Positions 46,954 to 59,475 of a stretch of 64,000 nt of DNA are shown here, piece by piece (within the stretch, counting starts at the first letter, position 1; the number at the start of each line of letters is the position of its first letter). The stretch is from positions 15,128,001-15,192,000 of the forward strand of contig JAQISU010000179.1 of the NCBI GenBank assembly GCA_029339505.1. The letters are read 5' to 3'. The notes below the pieces were generated by a model. It ran no database searches. It was not told the origin of the DNA and saw only the letters and a program-made list of their open reading frames with translations. The DNA is from Unio delphinus (taxonomy: Eukaryota > Mollusca > Bivalvia > Unionida > Unionidae). Position numbers and translations under genes: made by a program.

Positions 46954-48216
46954 TTAATCACTATAGTAACCGTAAACATCCGTAGTATTTTCGGCTAGCT
47001 CATCAATAAACTCTCGATATACACCAATATACATGATACCACCCTTAAATAGTCGTCTGCAGATATCAGCTACCTCATTAATTACTTCCGGTGAGTTATT
47101 TCCGGCTCGTTTTCCTCCTACGAGAATTTCTAATCTTGATATATACCCGAGAATATTAATAGGACAACTAACTAAACCACTACCTGATACCCTTGGAGTT
47201 CCACTCTGAGAAAATCCCTTTCCATTTGTTTTTTTAGTGATACCAGTTGCACCCTGCAAAGAGGGGGTTTGTATATCAAAAGGTTTTGATCATTCTGGCA
47301 ATCTAAGAAATCCAGGATCTGATTGCTGTATAGACGATTTAGCTTCTTTTATTGCTTCTATAAAATCCTTATATGTTCTATCATCATTAAACGATACCGA
47401 AGATGCACCTGTATATGCACGATATATTCCATTATACCACAAATGTTTACTCATGGTAAAATAATCATCGTGAATATACTTTCTTCTCTGAGGAAAACTA
47501 TTAACGACGAAATCAGCTAATTCTTCAATAGTATTAAATCTCATATTTCTTATTTCATCTACTTTACCCGGAAGAAATTTATCATTGAATGCAACTCGTC
47601 CACTAACAATATCACCTTTTTTTTCTTCTTCTTCTTCTTTTTATTCTTTTTCTTCTTCTTCTGCTTCTATTTCTTCTTCTTTTTATTCTTTTTCTTCTTC
47701 TTCTTCTTCTTCTTCTTCTTCTTCTTCTTCTTCTTCTGCTTCTTCTTTTCCTTCTTCTTCTTCTTCTTCTTCTTCTTCTTCTTCTTCTTCTTCTTCTTCT
47801 TCTTCTTCTTCTTCTTCAGGAGGGTCATGAAATTCATGTGGTGGGGTAGAATCAATATCACCTTGTTGTTCCTGAAGTCTTGCAGTAGTTATTATATCAC
47901 CAGGAAGTGTTTTTAAAGACTTTTGTGTTTATTCCGTTTCCATTGCTATTTTTTTCAAGTATAGGAAGAAGGGTTGTTTTGTTTTCTCTCGTTGTTCATC
48001 AGGAATATCTCCCCATATAACTTTTTCAGTGGTTGATACGACTTTTCCCGTTGCAGTGGTTATTGGTTTAAATAACTGTTGAGTGTCTGCCGCAAAATCA
48101 GTCTGAAATTGTAGTCTCGGTTTGAGCATATTTCGAACGGAATCACGAACTGAAATAAATTTCTTAATCAAAGCTAATCGTTGTCGTGCTCATTTAGTTT
48201 TCAGTGCTTCACCCAT
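46954..48216 (-). pseudogene. Long conserved Polinton protein with an expanded GAA tract, copy B
   Basis: The start is ATG 48216 (MGEALKTK). The first part has RDSVRNMLKPRL and TQQLFKPITTATGKVVSTTE, then stops at TGA (48190) and TAA (about 47929). Reading on in the same frame passes into a poly-Glu/Lys stretch encoded by (GAA)n at 47617-47818. After it come KGDIVSGRVAFNDKFLPG and an alpha-helical part to 47290. A last frame (46954-47259) carries ILGYISRLEILVGGKRAGNN, like the conserved C-terminus of a long Polinton protein whose role is unknown. I treat the pieces as one broken gene. Confidence 0.55.
47617..47818. repeat. (TTC/GAA)n triplet tract inside a Polinton gene
   Basis: About 200 bp of TTC repeats (GAA on the minus strand) with a few interruptions (TGC, TAT, TTTTTATTC). 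The interruptions put TAA stops into the coding frame of the gene at 46954-48216. Confidence 0.95.
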
Positions 48217-48406
48217 TATTATAAATATAATATACGATCTAAATTGTAAGTGAAAAAACTCACCCGAAATTATTTTGTGTGCTATACTTCCGCGTAGTGA
48301 TAAATCACCAGTGACACATGTCTATAGAATTATGTTTTAGGTGAGTAAGTGCATACCTGTCTATAGAATTATGTTCCATACCCTGTATTACTCATGTATG
48401 GCGTGT

Positions 48407-48785
48407 TTACCGTGTTAAGGCAATCAAGGGGCGATTTTCATTTTGGCTGATAATCTCTTTAATTGTTTTGATTTTCGAGTTAATTGTGCGTTTGATTTCA
48501 TATTGTTTTCCCAATTCGTTTCTGACCTTCTCGACAGCAGTGAATAACGGGACGAACTTAGTGATGTCGTTCCAGAATGCAAGGGAGTCATAAATAGCGT
48601 GTTGAATTCTCTTTATAAAGGAATAGGATTTTGATAACACATACCTGTTATTCCTAGCGCTATCATCAAATATCTTGAAATTCAGAAAGAATTTGATTGA
48701 AATTTAATTTATGTGACAATTGAATTCCTTGATTTTTCAAACTTGAAATCTCGTTAATAATGATATTCATATTTTCGAAATTCAT
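48407..48785 (-). pseudogene. Coiled-coil protein of unknown function, Polinton B
   Basis: The start ATG 48785 gives MNFENMNIIINEISSLKNQG, ending at a stop near 48665. A frame shifted by one carries the rest (48407-48640), with SYSFIKRIQHAIYDSLAFWN and KRTINSKIKTIKEIISQNEN. Both parts are helical. I do not recognise the family. It is the first gene of the minus-strand capsid block, so it may be a scaffold or structural protein, but that rests on position only. Confidence 0.4.
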
Positions 48786-48789
48786 ATAT

Positions 48790-49610
48790 GAAATATTATG
48801 TATTTAATATGAAAAAGAAAAAAATTGGGGGTCAATTTTTGACTCGTTTTTTCGTATGATATGATGAACTCCATTCGCAATAAGGTGTATTCACATCTTA
48901 TTACGCCTAGAGATATTATGCAAGTTATATATGATGATGAACTCTGTTCGCATTAAGGTGTATTCACATCTTATTGCGCATAGAGATATATATGAATAAC
49001 CCCATTTGGAACCCCTCAGGTGTTATTCACATCGGAGAGACCCAGAAGTTACATATATAAGACAACACATCCCCATTTGGAACCCCTCAGATGTTATTCA
49101 CATTTGAGCAGGCCCAGAGGTACCACGAAGCATAGTCTCCAAGAGGAGATCTAACTTGCCAAATATCGGATTAGAGCTCCAAGAAGGTATATTTCGTGAA
49201 TGGACGTCACATTTACATATATACATATATACATATTTGATATAAGGACAGCACAGCCTTTTTCAACTCCCAATTTGAGTGTTATGGCGAGTTTGTAAGG
49301 CATACATATATACAATGACATGGTTATGGTATTTACAATGAATGATACATGAAATATAACAATGGATTATAGAGGACAGCACAAGACAATACAACATATA
49401 ACAATGGATTATAGGATGACAATGGTATGACGAGGGCGATTCTACATTCAAACTGAAACCACTATACCCCCCCAGACAAAATCACCTCGGGTTGAATGAA
49501 AAAACACATTCACACCGTGTGACGGTGTGTGTGGTATGGTGGTTTCACGGTTTGAATTTCGAATGGCTTAAAGCCCCAATTATATATAGAAAAACTTTCA
49601 TATCGGTACT
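48790..49610. promoter_or_regulatory. Non-coding region of Polinton B with direct repeats and a hairpin
   Basis: There are two pairs of direct repeats. The first (from about 48863 and 48933) shares AAGGTGTATTCACATCTTAT and GATGAACTC. The second (49000 and 49072) shares CCCCATTTGGAACCCCTCAG, then TGTTATTCACAT. A hairpin, CACACCGT/ACGGTGTG, lies at 49511-49529. It sits between the leftward capsid block and the remaining genes, so it could hold the capsid-block promoter. This is inference from position. Confidence 0.35.
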
Positions 49611-49620
49611 GTCGACAATA

Positions 49621-49857
49621 ATGCCTGCCACGAGATTCGAACGATGGGCCCCAGGACGTGATTCGATCTGTGTATACAATACACTAGTGTCCGTAATCTA
49701 TAAATCCATAATTTTGAATACGATATATGTGTATCATGTGAAGGGTTTTATCACAGTTATTTTGTTTGCCGTGGCATATTTTCCAATTTTTGTATCCACT
49801 TTGTTGTTTCAGACAAATCCGTTATTGTTGTTGTTGTGGTTTTTCTTTTCATTTTAG
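49621..49857 (+). CDS. Small ORF conserved in both Polinton copies (hypothetical), copy B
   Basis: This is homologous to 23672-23908. It starts MPATRFERWAPGRDSICVYN and ends with hydrophobic NPLLLLLWFFFSF. The upstream frame is open further to 49492, but copy A gives no support for that extension. No family recognised. Confidence 0.35.
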   Translation: MPATRFERWAPGRDSICVYNTLVSVIYKSIILNTIYVYHVKGFITVILFAVAYFPIFVSTLLFQTNPLLLLLWFFFSF

Positions 49858-50269
49858 GGAGGAATTTAGGTAGTGCCGTTTTGTTACATCTTATCAGTTT
49901 TGGGGCGTCAAAGATGCCATCTGGTTGTGGTCAAATTGAAATAATGATGACAACAAGAGATTGCCTTATGCGGAAAACTTCTACCTGGTGAAACATTAAA
50001 CCAACACAAAAAACCATATCCCATTGAGATACGTGACTACAGCAAAAGAGTTATCGTTGTTTCAAACTACACACACAAGCGCACACGAGTTATTCCCCTT
50101 GGTGTTATATATAATATTTCAGATGTATGTAAATTGAATTTTATTTTGAATTTTTTTTAGAAAAAGCCGATCGATATACCTGTTCTGCAACATATCGTAC
50201 TCAGGATCAACAACTATCGAAATACTTTCCAGCTTCATTCATTGGTTTAAATACTCTTTCCTCGTTATT

Positions 50270-50610
50270 TTCTGTATTAAATAATTTTTATAGATTTCTC
50301 ATTTTTCACGTGTTTCCCAGTCCATCCTCGTTTGATGTTTTCACTTTGTGAGATAGCCTGCAGATTATCTAAAAAATTATCAGTTTTTATACCATTTATG
50401 TGATGAATCACAAACAATCTTTGATTAATCCATTAATTACCTCGTAGACGAATCTGTGATTAAGATATTTTTTCTTTCCAGCACCAAATATAATAATCCT
50501 TGATTATTCACAGCAACAACTGATTTCTTCAGCCTGCGGTGTCTGACAATACCGTCACGAGATGCTTCATAATTGGTCATCACGGGATGTGGTTGAAATT
50601 CTTTGTACAT
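50270..50610 (-). pseudogene. HNH endonuclease, Polinton B
   Basis: This is homologous to 24413-24754. The start ATG 50610 gives MYKEFQPHPVMTNYEASRDG, then IVRHRRLKKSV. Stops and frameshifts follow, and the HNH part is more worn than in copy A. It lies just upstream of the Cys-rich gene on the same strand, as in copy A. Confidence 0.55.
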
Positions 50611-50650
50611 TTATATACAATAATATTATTTGTCTAATTCATTATTTGGT

Positions 50651-50935
50651 TTAATTATTACTTGAGAATATTTCAATGTAGTCTTGAGGTGTTCTTATGA
50701 TATTGTCTTTAACACAGTCAGGGACAGAGTCAGAGTCATTGAAGTCATTATCATAATAGCGCTTTAGTTCTCTGTATCGCTTACCATCACAATTGAGACA
50801 CAACTGCGACTTACCACGCACACCTACTCCACATCGTAGAAAGGGCCCTAAGCTTCCACGACGTACGCTTTGTAAATGATATCCAAAGAATTCATTTCTG
50901 CATGATTTGTTACAAGCGGTTACTGATCCTATCAT
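50651..50935 (-). CDS. Cys-rich zinc-binding protein, Polinton B
   Basis: This 94-codon ORF is homologous to 24794-25120. It keeps CNKSC and CLNC but has lost one Cys pair through a small deletion (GPFLRCG instead of the CIRCG context) and part of the acidic linker. The start is 64 bp from the divergent polymerase ATG at 51000, the same spacing as in copy A. Confidence 0.55.
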   Translation of the reverse strand: MIGSVTACNKSCRNEFFGYHLQSVRRGSLGPFLRCGVGVRGKSQLCLNCDGKRYRELKRYYDNDFNDSDSVPDCVKDNIIRTPQDYIEIFSSNN

Positions 50936-50999
50936 AAGTCATTTGCAATGATTCATTATATAATAAATTCTTTATTAAAATACTTGTTTTAATTATAAT

Positions 51000-52016
51000 A
51001 TGGAGGAGTTCGAGAGATTATCAAAAATTACGCCTTGAAAAAATGTTAAATTCAATCTCGATAGAGACTCCACTGGTGTACCAAAGAGTCTAATATGTGA
51101 TAGAAGCATGATAGGTAGAATCCGTGATGGTTTTAATGAATTCAAGCGCGATAGAGCATCTCACTGTCGGTCGACATTTCGAATTGATGGTAGTGTTGAT
51201 GCTACCATGAACAACGAAAGAGCAGCAGTGATAATCTCGCATCTTGACAAGAAAAAATATTTTTCAGAGTGAAATTCATTATCCGCTCAGAAACGGGAAA
51301 TTGGGGATTATACGCGACAAATTTGAACCCATCCTGAAAAAAAAAGAACCGTGATTGTGAGTAAGGATTCCAAACCAGGAATTCTGACTGGGATTGACAA
51401 ACCGTATTACGAGAGATCCTATCCTGTAACAGCGGTTGTTTATGGGATCTATCCGATAAATGATAAAACGAGTGTTGAAAAACTAAAACCCATGAAATAT
51501 TCGTCATTGAATTGCGTAGCAAAACGAAAAATAGAACACTTCACAAAGGCGTACCGTGGTAACAAATTGACGGCTCTAAGAGGCAAAAAAAAAATAAAAA
51601 TAAATGAGGATTAAAAATGAAAGAGAGCGGAACAACAATTTAAAATATGGCCTCTTTAGAACGGATACAAAAATTCCCAATATCCGTAGAGACGGTAACA
51701 GGGGAGATATTATATGAATCGAAATATAAATTGAGAGGATCTCCAATCAGAATTATTGACCATAACGAACATGCATGGACACCTGAGGTAACAATACTTC
51801 CGCAGAATAAAACCATAAAATATCTACCAGTGGAGTTCTTCGGAGAACACTCTGGGGAAAATATATTTGATTTTATTTACGAGTTTAGTAAAAAAAAAAA
51901 AAGATCCTCTGTCAGTATGGTTATTTCAGAGTTTTGAAGACGAAGAGGGTAAATTCGATCAATTTGTAAGACCCAATGACGAATTATACCATATTGAAAC
52001 CATCCACAACGACATG
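51000..52016 (+). pseudogene. PolB-helicase gene, N-terminal part only, Polinton B
   Basis: It starts ATG 51000 (MEEFERLSKITP) and stops at TGA after 12 codons (51036), at the same place as copy A. Further frames carry KPYYERSYPVTAVVYGIYPI, then CVAKRKIEHFTKAYRGNKLT, then RIQKFPISVETVTGEILYES. The last is FQSFEDEEGKFDQFVRPNDE near 51990. Homology to copy A ends there, before any polymerase catalytic motif. A-run frameshifts (51340, 51590, 51890) add to the damage. Confidence 0.75.
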
Positions 52017-52656
52017 AATATGCTCATCCTTTCGTACTGCTTCCTCGACCAGATTATGATCGAGGCTCCCTTTGCACGGTGTTGAAAAATTTATTTTGGC
52101 CTTTTATCAAAGATATCATCAGATCATATTCTACGGTTTTATTGTTCATGGTATGCCTGTTTGTGCATCTTTTCTCATCGAATAGGATTCATGGTAAACA
52201 TGTGCAAAAGCCATATTAAAAATTCATTAAATTTAATGACTTTTCATGATCAAACCTATATTTATCAGTATAGATGAAACCTAGTTTGGCAGCTTCTGTG
52301 CAGATGAAAGGATATGAACCGAGGCATTTTCTAGACCTATAGGTATTCGAAACATTTGCTTTCAAATCCGCGCCAGAGAGTCAGGTACTCATTTCAGTAA
52401 TGATTATTCCAAACTCAAGACTATTAAAGGACTGAAATAAAATCAATAACAGACAGATGAACTTCCGATCCAGGTCAAATAGTCATTCTTGAAAGGTAAG
52501 TGCTATATAGCGTAATTCAGAGATTCTGACAGACGAAAGAAATGTTATCCAAAGATATTTTATATATAGAAACTACTGCTTATGAGTGTTCCGTGTGAAC
52601 TTAAGATGTACACCTTGGAACTATGTGACTTTAAAGTGACAACCTTGGTGGAAATT

Positions 52657-52719
<63 letters not shown>

Positions 52720-54068
52720 TCGCTCATGGAAGCCTAGTAAAATGATTCGTGCTTTCCTCGTTAAACAGGACTGGGACCAAGTTTCTGTCTTGTGAGACAA
52801 GACAGGGTCTAGTGCTAGGAAACACACTTTCTAAAGATAACAGCATTAAGGTACGCAAATTTAATTTTGCGCAATATTCTATTTTTTTTTTGTTGTTTAT
52901 GCAAATGTGTTTTGATATGACTAGGTTCCATATTATCTATCGTTTATTCAATTCATGGAAATGTGTTGATGTTTGATGTGTTATGCAGTTTATCTGATTC
53001 ATTTTCATGGAAACTTGTTGATGCTAGAGATTTATGCAATTGATCTTTTAATTTCACAGTTATTTTTTCATTGGTAAAAATTGATTACATGCGATCGAAA
53101 GTTTCATGTGTGAAGGATTGTATAGGGTTATATGAAATAAATATGGAATCTGTTAGGACGATACTGATTATCGTGAATTAACGATACTTACCTATTATAT
53201 TTGCCTTTGTAACGTTTAAATAATCGTGTAGGTTAAGGATCTGTAAGTTGTTTGCGATGGTAATCGAACACGTAGAAGCATATGGTAATTGTCGATTGAC
53301 CGCTTACGTGGTAATTATGACCTGTCGGTGTGAAGCGAGGGTAATACTCTACCGTACTGTCAGAATTTACGCAGCGTCTGGATAGCTAGTATACTTCTGT
53401 GTAATGTAAGTAAGGAATTTTGTGTACATCTAAAAAGTGGTACATATAGAGATTTAAGGATAATTGTGTCCTTTAAGAAAAAAGCTTTCCGAGAGTGAGA
53501 CGGGACAGTCTAAAGACTGAAGTCCGGGGGGTGGGGAGAAACGTTTAATGAAGAGTTCAAAATAAAGGACTAGGATGTCCAGAAAAGGACGAAGCCGTTG
53601 GAATAGAGAGACTCGAGAAAATAGTAAGCATTAGAACACGGTCGAGAGAGGAAGGTGGTGCAATCAGTCGTGGGCATTGCGAACTTTTCACCACTCGTTA
53701 GTTTGATGAAATAAATCCAAATTAGATACTGCTATTAAATCACGTTGATATAACTTAAGTTGAATTAAAATTACCACTATTAATTTGTTTGATTAAATAT
53801 GTTATTTTTCTTGGCTAAGGGGGCTTCGTATTGCATTATTTCTTCCCAATACCATTGCCCAGTTCTCTGATGATATTCCACCTATTCACTCACACCAGGT
53901 GATAATATCGAGGGAGGTTATTCCCTAGAAAACGCAACTAAATCCAGTTAACTACCCCTCTTACTAAGTGGGTGACGCTACAAACACATCATATAGTCAC
54001 TGCACAGTATGTAGTCAGTGAAATACCAATAATTGGCTAGAAAGCAAAAGTAGCTTATTATAGCTATG
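52017..54068. other. Intron 1, no gene seen
   Basis: Holds an (AG)n tract at about 52663-52714. A less AT-rich patch at about 53320-53990 has an LTR-like look, but no matching pair or target duplication was found. No gene. Confidence 0.5.
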
Positions 54069-54298
54069 TTTTTGTTGCATGGTGTACGCCATTTTTCAGT
54101 ACAAGATAGGCTATACATGGCGAATAAATCATAGAGGAAGAGCCCCCAGAAACCCCCGAATGAACCACTGGCCCACTAAAAACTACTGGCAAGCTTTTTT
54201 TGCAAACCCACACTGGCCGAACCTGAGACTCGAACCCACACAGACAGAGGTGAGATGGCAATGACCCATAATGGTGAGCACTTTAGACCACTTGGATA
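54069..54298 (-). mobile_element. SINE family 2, minus-strand copy
   Basis: This is the reverse of the family at 33201-33453. It shows AACTACTGGCAAGCTTTTTT, GAGACTCGAACCCACACAGA (B-box side) and CACTTTAGACCACTTGG (A-box side). The 3' AAC repeat tail is worn. Confidence 0.78.
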
Positions 54299-57200
54299 AA
54301 AGTAATGATTTTAAAAATTATCACCCAGGGGTGCATCAGCATTTTAATCTATAAATTTCTAGTGACTTATCAGATCAAGTGAATGATATTTGTATATGTT
54401 GCTTTACTATACATATCCAAAACTTTGGACCTTTTTGACCTCACTCATGTATTTTAGTTTTTGTTCATTTTTATATTAGACATGTGTATGTATCAATAAA
54501 TTTGATTTTAATAAGAAGTGTCCCTTGCACCAAGAGCTTTGTACCATATGATGTGCACTCCACAAGAGACGGATCACCAAACAACTTAAAACGATGTGTA
54601 TTTCTGTCAATTCCTCAGATAATTTGTCATCATCTGACTGAAATGGCATATCGATGTTCCGATCGTAGTAAAGCTTTGTCTCCTTTACTGGCTAGTCAGT
54701 AACGTCGTAAGCACAACAGTGATGTAACTCCCATAACAGCTAGTTCGCACACGCCATACTGAACTGCAATGAATCGTTGGTAGTTTCACACTGGCTTATA
54801 GAAACAAAAGTCCGTACCTTTACGAACAGTGGAGGAGAATAGTTAAATGTGGTATTATGTAACATGCCCTAAAAGCAGGCAAATGGGGTAGCTAACGAAT
54901 CTTCGGTCGAGAGTTTTAAAATTGTTTAATAAAAACAAACCTAAATAAAGCACACCAATAACCTCAACCCTTTCAAAATGTGTATACAATCAAATGATTA
55001 AGTTTAGCATGACCATCTCACGAATAAATTTACTAATACGGGTCAAATGACTAATATGTCAAGTCAAATGACTAATATGTCAAGTCAAATGACTACTACT
55101 AGTATATCAAGTCAAATGATCCAGCCTATTCCTTATTACTCAAAACTGGGTCAAATATCTTAATCTCAGAAGAGGATGAGTGACAATATATTAGTCTTTC
55201 TGGGCAACCATCATATAAGGTAATATCTAATTTACGGCAATATCTAATTTACGCTGAAGGAAGTAACCCTTGTAGCGTAAAGCAATAAATGCAAGGGGAA
55301 TAAAGATTATTGATGTTTGACAACTATTTTAACACAATTTCAAGAGGACTCCAAATTAATTATTAAAGAAATAGTATCTCATCAAACCGTATAATATTTA
55401 ACATTCAGGAATTTATAAATAAATTTGAGCATATTACATTATTAATAAATGGAAAGATTTGCTATCTTTGTTTGGCAGTGATGTGGGCACAGCCAGTATT
55501 ACACTGATGTTCACCGATAACATCAACATCATATTGGGCAAGCCAACACCGTTTTTTTTAAAAAATCGACATTTTATCAACATGAACGTGCTTTACAGCA
55601 GTCAGTCAGCTTCAATGTTATATCAACAACATTTGTTAAAAACAGTCGATCGACACTATTTAACAGTGTGCAACAGAGGTCAACTGCGAAAAACGCGAGT
55701 GGGAAAACAGTAAATTGGTTTTATCAAGAAACATTAATTGCTTCAACAAATTGCGTTTCACAATCCGCCATTCATTTTACCGTGCTGGATATGTAGTAAA
55801 CATCAGTTATGAATCTAAGATTCGTAAGAATCGCACTTTAGCTAACTGTAATATTCATAGACGGTCTTAAAACAAGCAACAAGAAGGAGGGAATACCAAC
55901 AAGGTGTGTATACTTGAAAATATAATTAATTTCCATAAATTACGAAGAGAAAAAGTACAAATGACGTACAGTGTTGTAAATGAAGTTCCAATGTCCCTCT
56001 TCTCCTTCGACTTTGGACATTAGATAACGAGTATGTGGACCGAGTCCCACTCGTCTAAAACCAGTTGCCCCGATGTGACGTCATTAGTTGTGACCATTCA
56101 CAACTGACGTCTCATTTTGCTTTGGTTGGCACCTGGGTTTCAGATGATACAGACTATAAATTTAACTTTTTACATGAGTATGTGTTGGGACCATTCCCAC
56201 TCATGATAGCCTTACATACAAGTCATATGCAATTTTATTGCCCCACGACCTGTCCGCTAATTTATCATGACTTTTTGAGTGAATACATGCGTGGGAGATG
56301 CGACACTCATTCCTTCCTCCCACGAATAATTAATTAGTCCGCTGTGCGGACACAAGCTAGACGGACATGACTGATGGGCGAAGACGTCTTTAATTTAATC
56401 AAGAGAGTTTTTGAATTTGAATTTGGTACATATAAAAGAAACCATTAAAGAAATATGTAGCCTAGACATTTATTTATTTGCTCTACCAGCTAATTCCCCA
56501 ATGTAGCGGTCGACTGCCCAACACATCTACAACATTATTCAAAGTCATGTTCTGTAGTGTGCTGATGTATTAAAAGCACTGAAGAATTACTATGATATAA
56601 TCCCCAAATGTCTTTAAATTAGTTTTTCCGTGACAGTTACTATTTATCCAAGTGCCTACAAATTAATGATCTGTCACTGTAATTCCAACGAATGATAAAT
56701 AAATTAATAACTATCTACCAAGACAGCCAATAGTACAAGGAATGTCTAATTGCAAGTAATAATTATCTTATATAGATAACTAAATCGTAGTACAATTGAG
56801 TGACGCATATTGACTCGAGAATGATTTGAACTGGTAATTATGGTCACGTGAGTTGCTATCTGAAAATGGATCAGCCTTGCCTCCCCCTCCCCCATGATAT
56901 ACATTCACAAAACATGTTTTTTACAAAAACTAAATTGCAACTAAACCTTGGAACTTTGTGAATGAATCTGCGCATTACGATTATAAGACTTACTTTTCCT
57001 TCGAAATGTAAATAAGAATATTGGTATTGCAAATATTATTAAATAACCCTTACAAACAATTTTCAGGACAATAATACGCATAATCTTGATGTACATAACA
57101 ATATTTATTAATAATGCTGAGTTTGTCTACATTTAAATTTTATCAATTTGATGAACAGATCGCGATACCCGATGAGCGAGTTCGACATGACGATTATTTC

Positions 57201-57423
57201 TCTTCTCCATCGAGAATCGCCTTATACAAATTATGAAATGACTGTTTAAACGCATGTATATATGCAGAGAAATGATCATTTGCACGCATTTTGACAACGT
57301 GAATGCCGGTATGTGTTTAAGCCATCCTCAAACTCCTGTCTCATATTTATTTTAAAACACTTTAAATTGTCGTCGCAACGAAAAGATAAAAACCAGCTCT
57401 CTTTGGTAGTTTGATTTTGAATG
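54299..57423. other. Intron 1, no gene seen
   Basis: Short local repeats of GTCAAATGACTAATATGTCA lie at about 55037-55120. A 90-codon plus-strand ORF at 56065-56337 has no domain. Nothing else was recognised. Confidence 0.45.
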
Positions 57424-57824
<401 letters not shown>

Positions 57825-58681
57825 TTCAACAATACGCAGTGTCCAGGTCAGTGAGCTTAAACACAAGTTAAACGTCCTGGAGAATTCTCAGAATTGCATT
57901 TGTAGTATTGTGATCTACCTCTGTATCATTACTCCTTACTGACTTCTCATTAAATAATGTATTCTAATGTCCAGTGCATACTCCTCCTTATTGACTTCTC
58001 ATTAAATAATGTATTCTAATATCTAGTGCATACGCATCCTTATTGATTCCTAATCCAGACAGTGACGCACTGCTGATACAAATATCACTCGTTTTCCTAT
58101 CGCGATTGCATACGCTAAGGTTGGTCAGAAAATATCTAAAACTGTCGTAATAAGTTTTAGAAATATTTACCTCTCCGGGCAGCGCTAAGGGAGTCCAAGA
58201 TGACCCCATTCTTGCAGATAGTTTACCCATGTGCATTATACCTACAAAAGTCCGTAAATTCCTTTTTAGGGGTTGAGGAGATGTAGTAACCGGCAGACGT
58301 ACGGACGGACAGATGCAGTATATCACAACATTCTCAAACCAAATGCGGGAATAAATTAGGTATACTTCGAGTGAAGATCTTGAAGCACGCTATCGCGGTT
58401 CTAAAGAAAATGGGACAAAAGTCGGATATGCCAAATGCAGATCGGTTTCTCCCATAAAGACCGAAAACACCTTTAGGTGTTGCTTTTTGGTTGCTAATTC
58501 TTGTTTTCTAAAATCTACTGATTCGTAAAAACACCGGACAAACATTTCTTTAATGTCAGGATGTAGAGGACAGGTTTGTTATGTAAAACAATGCACATTT
58601 CGATTAATGTTGTGTACACACGCACACAAGCACAACAATAAACGTTGTAAAATATCATATTTTATTATTGTGAACAAAATA

Positions 58682-58721
<40 letters not shown>

Positions 58722-59160
58722 GGTTTCATTTATAGAGCGTGATCTAGTTATGTTTATGGAACTAATCGATATTATGGCCCTCTAATACACGGCTTATTGA
58801 CTAATGATTCCAATATAAAGTTATAATTTGTTTGATTCGCATACATAAATTCATCATACACAATGCACACCCGTCTTATCTCAAAGAGTGAGGATACATC
58901 TCAAAGAATTTCGGACCATCTCACAGTCTCTCGAAATTAAGTTTATTTCTCAAACGCTAATAAGTTTTCAATTCGAAGATGGTGATTATTTGTTCGCTCA
59001 TGTGTCTGTTATCAAGATGGACTTTAAAAACGTATAAGAATTAATGTAAACAATATCATGTCCGTTATCATTCCATATAATCTACACAATATTACTCTGA
59101 CCATATTCTATACAATAAACACAGTATTATGTGTGTACATATTCCATAACTCTACATACC
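57825..59160. other. Intron 1, no gene seen
   Basis: A two-copy tandem repeat of about 56 bp (TTGACTTCTCATTAAATAAT and neighbours) lies at 57940-58035. (AAT)n lies at about 58686-58720. No gene. Confidence 0.5.
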
Positions 59161-59471
59161 GCTCCGGTGGCTTAGTGGTTAGAGCGTCCGCCGCGAAATC
59201 GGAATGTCGTGGGTTCGATCCCCGACCGAGTCATACCAAAGACTTACACAATGGTACTAACAGCTTTCCTCGCTTGGCCTTCAGCATTAAGAGGTTAGTG
59301 TTAGGACTGGTCGGCCTGTTGTCAGGATAATGTGACTGGGTGGGACATCGTGCTACATGTCTGCGGCATGATGTCCCAGTGCTAGACATCACTAAAAACT
59401 GCCTCACTGCAGACATTGTAGCGATATTTCTGAAAAATTGTTAAAGCTACGTTAAAAATCCTAATCACACA
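59161..59471 (+). mobile_element. tRNA-derived SINE, family 1, full-length copy
   Basis: The tRNA-like head has A box TGGCTTAGTGGTTAGAGCG and B box GTGGGTTCGATCCCC. The linker TCATACCAAAGACTTACACA follows, then a central block GACTGGGTGGGACATCGTGC paired with GCGGCATGATGTCCCAGTGC. The tail is GTTAAAAATCCTAATCACAC. This is the reference copy for 4955-5233 and 35736-35808. The general layout fits widespread molluscan tRNA-SINEs. Confidence 0.9.
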
Positions 59472-59475
59472 CAAA

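Larger units (their letters stand above)
40809..52016. mobile_element. Polinton copy B, left end and full structural block, right end missing
   Basis: The left terminal repeat starts AGCAGCTAAGAGGGTGGACA at 40809. The element carries the complete capsid block on the minus strand, then HNH and Cys-rich genes (minus) and the start of the polymerase gene (plus). Homology to copy A (around 26170 there) stops at about 52016. The polymerase palm, helicase, integrase, PLA2-like and ATPase genes and the right repeat are absent. It has the same orientation as copy A and lies in intron 1 of the host gene. All longer genes have lesions. Confidence 0.92.

Noticed and set aside
49621..49680. tRNA gene on the minus strand suggested by GTTCGAATC (B-box-like)
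   Set aside because: No A box at the right distance, no acceptor or T-stem pairing that forms a cloverleaf, and the motif is lost in copy A (GTTCCAATC).
53150..53987. Solo LTR (begins TGTTAGG, ends CTACAAACA)
   Set aside because: No second copy, no target duplication, no primer-binding site or internal retroviral genes nearby.
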